33,267 nucleotides of DNA from a virus. Location of the stretch: IMG/VR virus record IMGVR_UViG_3300038695_000041, positions 1-33,267 of that record; one strand, 5' to 3'. Shown in pieces: positions 17,994 to 24,488 of this stretch. Below the pieces are notes generated by a model. It was not told where the DNA came from and made no database searches. It saw only the letters and a list, made by a program, of their open reading frames with translations. The first letter of the stretch is position 1, and every line of letters starts with the position of its first letter. The translations under genes and the position numbers were made by a program.

Positions 17994-20711
17994 TTACCAA
18001 AGCCTACCTTTTCGTCTACTTTCTGGAAACATTCCTCTTTTCCTAGAGTTTGTTTTTTTCTTATCTAGCATTTGTTTTTTTCTCTTTTTTTCCTCTTCCG
18101 TCATAGGTTTATCTGGTGCTTGACCTGTGACAGTTAAATAATAGTCATAGCCATAAGCTGACATAAGTGCCGTTAAACCGTCGAAATTACCTCCTGGTCT
18201 ATAATTTATCATTTCGTCTAATAATCTGACGTCATTTATCAGTCTTTCAAATTTATACCTAGTTCTTATCTTTCCTTCTAAATCTTCGTAGTCTTCCTTC
18301 TTAGTTAATATTTTAAACATTATATTAAAAATATAAGCTTTATTTTTAGTTGTAGGTTGCCAACCGTATTGTCTTCTTTGATTTGCATCGTAGTTTACAT
18401 CTCCTAAGAAGTCTACGCTTTTAAGTATATATTCGTCTGTTACTTCTAATCTGTCTGTAAATTCTTTGAACCCCATATCGGCATTCTCCATAAATACAGG
18501 GCCATTATATAGTTCACATAATAGCTTACCTTGCTCATGGAGTTTACCGTGAGGGTCAGGTCTAGAATGGTATGTGGCTACAACCTTCTCTGTATCCCTC
18601 CTTATGACAACAAATGAACCTACAGAGTCTGAACTTGCTTCTTCTTGTTTGTAGTCATCTAGTCCTACTATACAAAATTCAAAAGGAGCATTAGGTAAAG
18701 GATCTTCATAAATTGTAACAGGTGAGTCATGAAATCCTCCTGCGTAGGGAAAATCTGCTACCTCTTTTGATGTTAGGTCGTATTCTACCTTTTGAGTTTT
18801 TTCGTTAAAGAATAACTCTACATTTTTTCCAACGTTACCTTCTTCTATTATCCTTTCTTTGTGTCTTCTTAAAGCTTCTCTTGGGAAAGGGTTTTCTTTA
18901 CCTGACAAAAATATTTCTTCGGGATCTATTGGGTAATAAGCTTTTTCTTTGTTTAAAGATTTTTTATCATCTTTAATAGCTTCTCTATCTTTTAATATTA
19001 TATCAATGGACTTATCCCACTGCGTTACCATTATTCTCATGGGTTTTATTGCTTTTGTTTCCTCTATACCCAAATATTCGGCTAAACCTATTTCTCTCTT
19101 AACCATTCCTGTTTTTGAACTCATTTGTGCAGGAATATATGTACCAAAATCCCTTCTCTTCCAAGTTATGTATTTCTCGGGTATATTTCTTTCTAGGGCT
19201 TTCCAATCCATCACATGAATATTATATGACTCTGGTTTTTTAAGCATCAGGTGGGCATCTTCTGTAAGCTCTTCATTTGCGGAACCTGTACCACTTAAAA
19301 TGGGTACTAACCTTTTACCGTAAGGTGAGTCAAACGAAGGTTTTGCCCCATCTAATTGTGTCTTGAATGGACTTTTCATAGCTTCATCAAGAACAAAAGC
19401 ATTAGGCGTAAAACCTGCTAAAATTTCAGATTTTTTATCTGCACCACTATCTAAGTTTATTACAGCTAGAAAACAAGGGTTTATGTTTTTTTGGTTTTTC
19501 TTTTTTACTCCAAGTCCGACCATCTTAGACCAATCGTTAGTAATATTGGGATAATAAAATGCAGGATTTGAATGAAGCATTGTTTTTTTAAAGTTTTTTT
19601 CTATCTGCCCTAAATCTTTTGCCGAACCACCTGCAACTACAAGCTCTCCACCTTTATCAAGCGCAGTCCACTGTAGCAATGAAGCTATAAGAGTAGTCTT
19701 AGCCGCCCTCCTAGTCGCACATAAAAAAAGCATTTTATCTAACTTTTTTGCTTTTACAAAATTGTCTTGTATAATAAACCACTCGTTATCTCTTAATGGC
19801 GGATTCATTATTACATCCTTAGACGAAAAACTACCATCTAACTCTTCCACCTCTGTAGGTATGTCTGTTTTAAACACGTTTAGATGTGAATACATCCAAG
19901 GGGAAATAAATACACTTCCTAGCTTTATCCCTCTCCTTAGTTTTTTAAATTCGTCAACATAGAATTGTAGTGTTTTTTTATCTTGTTCAAAATAATGTTT
20001 GTCTGGATTCCATACAGGTGGATTTTTTACATGTATTAACATTTCATTTTTAGGAGGTGAATCGAAATCTATTCCTAATGTTTCCACATACTCTTTTATA
20101 TGGGGGTATTCAGCCTCTACGGCATCTCTCATAGCAAGAGGTGCTTTCGAATTACCATGTAACTCTAAAAGACTGTGTTCTTTATCTTGATTTAAGTCTA
20201 GCTTATTTATTTTATCGGATATATCAGACTTATCTCCGTAAAGCAAATTGTCAAATTCTATGTCTTCCGACTGAAAATCTTTTTCAGTTTTTTCTGAAGA
20301 ATCACTGGTTTGTTTTAATTCAAGAGAATCACTATTTCTTATATAATTATCAACTCGCTTTAAGTGACATTCTATTAGGTCAACCATTTTGTCAACCATA
20401 TTATCCACAGATTTAGACTTGCCTATATCTGATTCAACTACCGAGTGGAAGTGTTTTAGGCGGTCTACTATAGTTTTTACAATCTTAGCTTGTATTTTAT
20501 ACTCTGATTCTTTGCCTTCGTGTAATAGTACGTAAGCTCCTTTTTGTTTGACCTTTACATCTTTTACATAATAATATTTAGATGTAGATATATTTCCTTC
20601 AGTATCTTTATTTAATACAGGTATACTCCAATCATTTTCTTTGAAATACTTTTTGTATTTCTCAACTTGAGGCTTGTTGTCTTTTATAAAGCTTTTTACA
20701 AAATTATACAA
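17994..20711 (-). CDS. terL: terminase large subunit with long N-terminal extension
   Basis: A 905-residue protein. ATPase: Walker A-like ATRRAAKT at 332-339 (Lys338), Walker B AFVLDEA at 438-444 with catalytic Glu443, and LSGTGS at about 477 as coupling motif III. Nuclease: CIVGLDDYKQ (about 650-660), VFMENADMGF and a C-terminal FDGLTALMSAYGYDYYL supply the acidic residues of the RNase H-like domain. It ends in a basic tail (KKKQMLDKKKTNSRKRGMFP). It drives DNA packaging and cleavage. The ATPase core starts about 320 residues in, considerably later than usual, leaving an unassigned, partly acidic N-terminal region. No separate small terminase is recognisable in the window. Confidence 0.9.
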   Translation of the reverse strand: MYNFVKSFIKDNKPQVEKYKKYFKENDWSIPVLNKDTEGNISTSKYYYVKDVKVKQKGAYVLLHEGKESEYKIQAKIVKTIVDRLKHFHSVVESDIGKSKSVDNMVDKMVDLIECHLKRVDNYIRNSDSLELKQTSDSSEKTEKDFQSEDIEFDNLLYGDKSDISDKINKLDLNQDKEHSLLELHGNSKAPLAMRDAVEAEYPHIKEYVETLGIDFDSPPKNEMLIHVKNPPVWNPDKHYFEQDKKTLQFYVDEFKKLRRGIKLGSVFISPWMYSHLNVFKTDIPTEVEELDGSFSSKDVIMNPPLRDNEWFIIQDNFVKAKKLDKMLFLCATRRAAKTTLIASLLQWTALDKGGELVVAGGSAKDLGQIEKNFKKTMLHSNPAFYYPNITNDWSKMVGLGVKKKNQKNINPCFLAVINLDSGADKKSEILAGFTPNAFVLDEAMKSPFKTQLDGAKPSFDSPYGKRLVPILSGTGSANEELTEDAHLMLKKPESYNIHVMDWKALERNIPEKYITWKRRDFGTYIPAQMSSKTGMVKREIGLAEYLGIEETKAIKPMRIMVTQWDKSIDIILKDREAIKDDKKSLNKEKAYYPIDPEEIFLSGKENPFPREALRRHKERIIEEGNVGKNVELFFNEKTQKVEYDLTSKEVADFPYAGGFHDSPVTIYEDPLPNAPFEFCIVGLDDYKQEEASSDSVGSFVVIRRDTEKVVATYHSRPDPHGKLHEQGKLLCELYNGPVFMENADMGFKEFTDRLEVTDEYILKSVDFLGDVNYDANQRRQYGWQPTTKNKAYIFNIMFKILTKKEDYEDLEGKIRTRYKFERLINDVRLLDEMINYRPGGNFDGLTALMSAYGYDYYLTVTGQAPDKPMTEEEKKRKKQMLDKKKTNSRKRGMFPESRRKGRLW

Positions 20712-20727
20712 TTCTTATTTTTTTGTG

Positions 20728-20759
20728 TAAAGATACTACAACTAAATTAATTGTTAAAA
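20728..20759 (-). promoter_or_regulatory. probable promoter for terminase gene
   Basis: On the minus strand: TTTT (20756-20759), 20-nt spacer, TATCTTTA (20728-20735), 16 nt before the terminase ATG. It keeps the spacing seen at the clearer promoters but deviates at the last base of each element. Confidence 0.5.
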
Positions 20760-20774
20760 TATGTTAAACATTTA

Positions 20775-20803
20775 ATCAAAAAACCGAGGTGGTGTGCCTC
20801 GGT
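20775..20803 (-). terminator. rho-independent terminator ending the small-gene operon
   Basis: Perfect 7-bp G+C-rich hairpin ACCGAGG (20783-20789), loop TGGTGTG, CCTCGGT (20797-20803). On the minus strand it is followed by a T run. It isolates the small-gene block from the terminase gene, which has its own promoter. Confidence 0.85.
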
Positions 20804-20859
20804 CTAAAAGTGTTTGTACAGTTGTTTAATTTTACGTATACGATTATGCTTTTGAAATT

Positions 20860-21324
20860 TTACCCTTTTAAATTATCAGAAAGCATCTTCATAATAGCAT
20901 CGTATTGAGGTGATTCTTTTATTTCGTTGATTGCTTTCTCTTGCGTTCCATTAATTCTTTCTTCTAAGCCATCTTCTGTTGGCACAAAAGTTAGTTTTCG
21001 TTTAGACTCTTTTAATTTTTCAACTTTCTCTATCAAGTCTTCATCCAACTTATCTTTTATGTCTAGTGTTGAAGTAAGAGAATATAGTGCAACTAGATCT
21101 TGTACAATAGATCTTACGTCTTGCATTTTGATTTGATAACCAAACATAAGAAATTCCATTTCTTCTTGAAACTCTTCAAAGCTTTTTCCTTTCTCTAAGG
21201 ATTTTGCTATTTCTTTTTTCTTTTTTTCTACCTCTTCTCTTTCTTTGTCGAAAAATTTAGCGTAGTCTTGGTAATCTTTAAATACCGCTTGTATTCTATC
21301 TATAATTTTATCTTCAGTTGTCAT
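20860..21324 (-). CDS. coiled-coil protein of unknown function
   Basis: A 154-residue, highly charged, almost entirely helical protein (MTTEDKIIDRIQAVFKDYQD; EREEVEKKKKEIAKSLEKGK at about 27-46). It is the last gene before the terminator and overlaps the previous gene by 11 nt. It lies just ahead of the terminase gene, where small terminases often sit, but no DNA-binding motif is visible, so I leave it unassigned. Confidence 0.65.
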   Translation of the reverse strand: MTTEDKIIDRIQAVFKDYQDYAKFFDKEREEVEKKKKEIAKSLEKGKSFEEFQEEMEFLMFGYQIKMQDVRSIVQDLVALYSLTSTLDIKDKLDEDLIEKVEKLKESKRKLTFVPTEDGLEERINGTQEKAINEIKESPQYDAIMKMLSDNLKG

Positions 21325-21529
21325 TTTCTACGATTTTTGCTTTTTCTATTTTGTTTAATATCTGTGAGTCTGTCTTTTCTAATAGTATGCTTACATTTCT
21401 ATTTTCTTCTTTACCCATAGGTCTACAAAAACTGTAAAGGATTTGTCCTAATGTAAGATCTTTTCTCTCGTGAATAAACTCTGATAGCTCTGCTATAAAA
21501 GCTACTCTTTCTGCTGTATTTTGTTGCAT
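21314..21529 (-). CDS. small helical protein, unknown
   Basis: A 71-residue protein (MQQNTAERVAFIAELSEFIH; then LTLGQILYSFCRPMGKEENR). The 'LTLGQILYSF' segment resembles a recurrent small Bacteroidota phage protein, but its function is not known to me. It overlaps both neighbours by a few bases, indicating translation as part of the operon. Confidence 0.65.
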   Translation of the reverse strand: MQQNTAERVAFIAELSEFIHERKDLTLGQILYSFCRPMGKEENRNVSILLEKTDSQILNKIEKAKIVENDN

Positions 21530-21831
21530 TATTTTATTTTTCCTGTTAGTTTTATATCTATTTTATTTTCTCCTTCAAATATATATACGTGTTTAAGGAT
21601 CCTGCCTAATAAACTAGTATTATAGTTTATAAATATCATATCATCTTTTACCCAAGCTTTCGTACATCCTCCACAAGAAGTTTTTACTTTTATATCTTCA
21701 CTATCTGTTTCAAACTTTAGTTTCAGGTCTGGGTCAGATTTATGTTTTATATCCCCAAAGTCTAGGTTGTAATTCAAGTTGTCTATTTTGGTTAGAGTTG
21801 ACATCTCTGGTTTTAAGTTCTCTAGTTTCAT
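21529..21831 (-). CDS. small protein with CxxC motif, DUF1573-like
   Basis: A 100-residue protein. A beta-rich core carries VKTSCGGCTKAWVKDDMIFI (about 50-69), reminiscent of the TxCGC(T) motif of DUF1573/Ig-like domains common in Bacteroidota. No signal peptide is visible, so it would be cytoplasmic or particle-associated. It shares 1 nt with the 71-aa gene downstream. Family resemblance is tentative. Confidence 0.6.
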   Translation of the reverse strand: MKLENLKPEMSTLTKIDNLNYNLDFGDIKHKSDPDLKLKFETDSEDIKVKTSCGGCTKAWVKDDMIFINYNTSLLGRILKHVYIFEGENKIDIKLTGKIK

Positions 21832-21858
21832 TTTATATTTAATTGTTTTAATAATTTT

Positions 21859-21993
21859 TTAAGTTCTGATTTTTTTTTTGATACTTCCTGCAAATGACAC
21901 TTCAGATTCTTCATCACTTATAATCCATCTCCAATCTTTTTCATTTTCTTTATATAACCAATATCTTTCATTTTTATAGTCGTACTCAATCAT
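21859..21993 (-). CDS. 44-aa acidic/aromatic small protein
   Basis: A short frame from the ATG at 21993: MIEYDYKNERYWLYKENEKD, then WRWIISDEESEVSFAGSIKK, ending KIRT. It begins inside the stop of the 79-aa gene (ATGATTGA overlap), the coupling pattern seen throughout this operon. It contains a run of ten A residues on its coding strand near the 3' end. Function unknown. Confidence 0.5.
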   Translation of the reverse strand: MIEYDYKNERYWLYKENEKDWRWIISDEESEVSFAGSIKKKIRT

Positions 21994-22225
21994 TATGAGT
22001 CATAGACTTTTTAAAACCTAAACTTTCTATATCTTCTTTGTATATGTATTTAACTAATGGTTCATTTTTTATTATTTCATAAAAATCTGTAACTCCTTGA
22101 TAATCTCCATAATTTAACTCATCTTCTTTAATTACATGAATTATTCTTTTATTGAAATGATTATAAGTAACTTCAAATCCAACATGAAACTCTTCTATTT
22201 CTGGTGTGTAATATTTATTTTTCAT
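21986..22225 (-). CDS. hypothetical small protein
   Basis: A 79-residue protein (MKNKYYTPEIEEFHVGFEVT; ending LGFKKSMTHND). The opening 'YTPEIEEFHVGFE' is a motif I recognise from many small Bacteroidota phage hypothetical proteins, with no known activity. It overlaps the next upstream gene by 11 nt and the 44-aa gene by 8 nt. Confidence 0.7.
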   Translation of the reverse strand: MKNKYYTPEIEEFHVGFEVTYNHFNKRIIHVIKEDELNYGDYQGVTDFYEIIKNEPLVKYIYKEDIESLGFKKSMTHND

Positions 22226-22505
22226 GTATGTCCCATTTTATTTCTTTTCCTATGTTTTCTAAAGAGCAATACTCATCTTTTATTTTGGTTTTAAATATTA
22301 TTCCACAGTTGCAAATTGTGCATTGATTATTAAAACCGTTTAAAAAATACCACCAATAGTCTTTAAATGTACGCTCGCTTAACTTTTTGTTTCCAAAGTT
22401 ATATTTGCACCCATTGCATATTTCACGCCTCTTACGTACCCATTTTGGCACTTTCTGGTTATACATAACCCTAGACATAAGTATCCTTTTAAGTTTTTCA
22501 ATCAT
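22215..22505 (-). CDS. zinc-ribbon-like Cys-rich protein
   Basis: A 96-residue basic protein with Cys30-x2-Cys33, Cys62-x2-Cys65-x-Cys67 and Cys80 (ICNGCKY; QCTICNCGIIFKTK; DEYCSL). The spacing and the 'CxxCxCxIxxKT' block match a frequent Bacteroidota phage zinc-ribbon protein. Nucleic-acid binding is plausible but unproven. It overlaps the preceding gene by 4 nt. Confidence 0.75.
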   Translation of the reverse strand: MIEKLKRILMSRVMYNQKVPKWVRKRREICNGCKYNFGNKKLSERTFKDYWWYFLNGFNNQCTICNCGIIFKTKIKDEYCSLENIGKEIKWDIHEK

Positions 22506-22978
22506 TTGATGTTGTTTTGAATTTCTTCTGTTTCTTTTGAACTAATCTTTCTTCTTTTTATAGCTCTTCTTAAGTTTTGTATTATTGGTGGAAAGAGATG
22601 TTTTTTACTTACATTTTCTTTTGGTCTATACAGTTCGTACTCCATTTTTATATCATCGTATCTCTGCTGCCATACCTCAACCTGTTTTTTTATGACTTCT
22701 TTTGCTTTATCTGAAATATTTTCATAATGAAGCATATTCTTTTTAACAGTTTTTACTTTATTTGTGTCATAAAGATGGTAATAAGCCCTACCTATAGGGT
22801 AAAGGTTTATAGCACAGTAAGGCTCTTCATTAAATACTTTCTTTGTATTCTTAGCTGAAAACTCATAAACTCTTTTTAGTTGATGTATGTCTGTTTCTAC
22901 TCCTTCCTCTTTTAGTATCTCTAAGGCTTTTTCAAATACATCTTCATCGTAAGCAACCCCGCTATTAAATTTACTCAT
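22502..22978 (-). CDS. hypothetical protein
   Basis: A 158-residue helical, basic protein (MSKFNSGVAYDEDVFEKALE; C-terminal NLRRAIKRRKISSKETEEIQ). It overlaps the first gene of the operon by 8 nt. The basic C-terminal segment could bind nucleic acid. No family recognised. Confidence 0.65.
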   Translation of the reverse strand: MSKFNSGVAYDEDVFEKALEILKEEGVETDIHQLKRVYEFSAKNTKKVFNEEPYCAINLYPIGRAYYHLYDTNKVKTVKKNMLHYENISDKAKEVIKKQVEVWQQRYDDIKMEYELYRPKENVSKKHLFPPIIQNLRRAIKRRKISSKETEEIQNNIK

Positions 22979-23345
22979 CTGTGTGTATAAATCCTATAGT
23001 GAATATTCTGTTTCTTTTTTTGAATAGTTGTTCTTGGCAGTTTAGTAATTCGTCTGATAGCCTTTTTTTATGTGTTTTGGGGTCAATAATTAAATAGCCA
23101 TTGTTTTTTAACATATTAATTATGACTCTTACATAACTGTTTTTAATTTGTTGAGATAAAGAAAAAGTAAGACTTTTTTCACCCTCTTTAGAGTAACCAT
23201 AAACCAAAAAATAAGCAAGTGCTTCTTTGGCTCTCTCAACCAAAGTATGTTGTGGAGGTTTAGCTATCATATATATTTGTAGAAAACTTTTTGCCAAGTC
23301 TATTTTGTTATCAAACTTCAAAGGTATACCGAATTGTTTAGCCAT
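22971..23345 (-). CDS. hypothetical protein, possible winged-helix regulator
   Basis: A 124-residue basic protein and the first gene of the leftward early-type operon (promoter 23365-23396). Residues about 60-95 (SLTFSLSQQIKNSYVRVIIN, then MLKNNGYLIIDPKTHKKRL) read like a helix-turn-helix plus wing, as in replication-initiator or regulatory proteins. That is an inference from pattern only. It is placed at the divergent control region, where a regulator would be expected. Confidence 0.6.
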   Translation of the reverse strand: MAKQFGIPLKFDNKIDLAKSFLQIYMIAKPPQHTLVERAKEALAYFLVYGYSKEGEKSLTFSLSQQIKNSYVRVIINMLKNNGYLIIDPKTHKKRLSDELLNCQEQLFKKRNRIFTIGFIHTDE

Positions 23346-23364
23346 GCTATATAATTATATATTG

Positions 23365-23396
23365 CAAATATATATTATTTAATTGTTAACTCCAAG
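23365..23396 (-). promoter_or_regulatory. leftward promoter of the divergent pair
   Basis: On the minus strand: CTTG (23393-23396), 20-nt spacer, TATATTTG (23365-23372), 20 nt before the ATG at 23345. Its -33 lies about 40 bp from that of the rightward promoter, so one bound regulator could control both. Confidence 0.7.
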
Positions 23397-23426
23397 CATT
23401 TTAACATTTAATTTTGATTAGGAATC

Positions 23427-23468
23427 TTTAATTTATTTGGTGGTTATATTTATTATGATTATATTTGC
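23427..23468 (+). promoter_or_regulatory. rightward promoter P1, copy 1 of a 42-bp repeat
   Basis: TTTG (23436-23439), 20-nt spacer, TATATTTG (23460-23467). The whole 42-bp block recurs at 23839-23880 with only a few mismatches, including the upstream TTTAATTTA. It drives the 88-aa gene. Confidence 0.85.
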
Positions 23469-23488
23469 TCACAACAAAAATTAAAACC

Positions 23489-23755
23489 ATGAAAGATTCA
23501 AAACTTAATATACATGAATTTTTTGATGAATTGCTTTTCTTAACGGACGAAAACATTTTTTCAAATATTTACATAGACGAAAATATAGAATTTTTTAAAG
23601 AAATAAATTTATATTTATATGAGCATTATTTAGAAGATAGAATGACTCTAAATTTAGCCTCTAATATTTTAGAAAGTTTCATAAAGTCGATGCTCAAACA
23701 TACTCCAAGTTTACATAATGTATTAAGAGACGATTTTGGAAATATAGAAGAATAA
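23489..23755 (+). CDS. 88-aa acidic early protein, unknown
   Basis: Starts MKDSKLNIHEFFDELLFLTD. I chose the ATG at 23489 because the in-frame TTG at 23465 lies inside the -7 box and could not be transcribed. The protein is acidic and helical, rich in Asp/Glu/Phe/Tyr, with no recognised domain. It is a monocistronic unit with a strong promoter and its own terminator. First position after the divergent promoters suggests an early regulator, anti-host protein or DNA mimic; this is speculation. Confidence 0.7.
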   Translation: MKDSKLNIHEFFDELLFLTDENIFSNIYIDENIEFFKEINLYLYEHYLEDRMTLNLASNILESFIKSMLKHTPSLHNVLRDDFGNIEE

Positions 23756-23762
23756 TTTTTGA

Positions 23763-23783
23763 GTAGTAGTAGTAGTAGTAGTG
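23763..23783. repeat. short (TAG)n trinucleotide tract
   Basis: Seven consecutive AGT/TAG units directly after the stop of the 88-aa gene. The 3' part (TAGTAGTAGTGATTTTT, 23773-23789) resembles the leader motif found before the two major structural genes. Confidence 0.6.
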
Positions 23784-23795
23784 ATTTTTGACAGG

Positions 23796-23827
23796 CCTCC
23801 TTATTTTAAGGGGGTTTTTCTTTTTTT
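23796..23827 (+). terminator. rho-independent terminator
   Basis: Arms CCTCCTT (23796-23802) and AAGGGGG (23808-23814, one G-T pair), ATTTT loop, followed by T5-C-T7. It ends the 88-aa transcript before promoter P2. Confidence 0.85.
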
Positions 23828-23838
23828 GTAAAATAAGA

Positions 23839-23880
23839 TTTAATTTATTTGGTAGCTATATTTATTATTGCTATATTTGC
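23839..23880 (+). promoter_or_regulatory. rightward promoter P2, copy 2 of a 42-bp repeat
   Basis: TTTG (23848-23851), 20-nt spacer, TATATTTG (23872-23879): an exact consensus match. Predicted transcription start is about 23885, immediately before a 7-bp hairpin and with no ORF downstream for about 600 nt. Confidence 0.85.
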
Positions 23881-23884
23881 ATTG

Positions 23885-24412
23885 TGAGAGATATTGTATC
23901 TTTCTAGTAACAACGGTAATCAAACCATTACACCCTTATCAGTCACCTTGAAAAAGTGCATGTGGGGTCAGAAGTCGGGTTAATAATTGCAGGATTTAAA
24001 TAATATCTAAACATAGCGATGAAGTTCTCCCCGATAGTTACGGAAAATTGCCTAAATATAAGCAGGAGGGCACGATAAGACGATACGGACTGAAAAGGGT
24101 AGTATTGCAGTGTGTGGGTGTAAAGAGAAGTCAACGAAATTTCTCAAACGTACAGCTCCTTAGTTAAAGTTTAGGTTGAAATCGCCACTAAGTAATTAGA
24201 GGGTCAATAGATTATGAAAATTTTCTAAAGGGGTTTCCTCTGTCCAACACACAAACACAACAACAGTTTTTCACTCTAACGCATTTTCGGTTTTATACAG
24301 TACTTAACACTACAAGTAGAGGGTACTAAAACGGATATTGTTACAAGCGAAGTTACAGTTTAACGGTGTGTTGCTAACCGACTCTTTGCGGTCTGGGAGT
24401 TTCTATTTTTTA
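23885..24412 (+). ncRNA. candidate large structured non-coding RNA (about 530 nt)
   Basis: The stretch begins right after an exact-consensus promoter and ends at a U-rich tract before the next promoter. The longest plus-strand ATG frame I find is about 19 codons (24019). The base composition looks less A+T-rich than its surroundings. Local pairing I can see: a 5' hairpin GAGAGAT/ATCTTTC (23886-23892 with 23898-23904); GTAAT/ATTAC (23916-23920, 23927-23931); TCGGG/CCCGA (23975-23979, 24030-24034); long-range GTGTGTGG (24110-24117) with CCAACACAC (24244-24252, one bulge); TACTT/AAGTA (24301-24305, 24314-24318). At the 3' end, ACCG/CGGT (24377-24380, 24389-24392) interlocks with ACTC/GAGT (24381-24384, 24397-24400) like a pseudoknot. 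Large phage ncRNAs such as GOLLD and ROOL have similar size and context, but I cannot match this to either. It could instead be an origin or packaging region. Confidence 0.6.
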
Positions 24413-24433
24413 TCTAAGTTTTAACAGTTTTTA

Positions 24434-24465
24434 TTTGGTATTATGACTAAATATGCTTATATTTA
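24434..24465 (+). promoter_or_regulatory. promoter of the replication operon
   Basis: TTTG (24434-24437), 20-nt spacer, TATATTTA (24458-24465), 23 nt before the helicase ATG. It resembles P1 and P2 (TTATTTGGT at the -33) but diverges in the spacer. Confidence 0.75.
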
Positions 24466-24488
24466 TATATTAAAAAATATTTGTAAAA

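Noticed and set aside
23465-23755. Longer 96-aa form of the early gene using TTG 23465
   Set aside because: The start codon falls within the -7 box, upstream of the transcription start.
23763-23783. TAG repeats as a CRISPR-like or satellite array
   Set aside because: Only a 3-bp unit over about 21 bp, no spacers.
23943-24134. 63-codon minus-strand ORF inside the ncRNA candidate
   Set aside because: It opposes the strong promoter, has no promoter or neighbour on its strand, and its residue composition is unlike the phage proteins; treated as chance.
23885-24412. tmRNA, RNase P RNA, group I or II intron
   Set aside because: None of the hallmark segments I know (RNase P core, tag ORF and tRNA-like ends, intron catalytic core or domain V) are visible, and no exon is interrupted.
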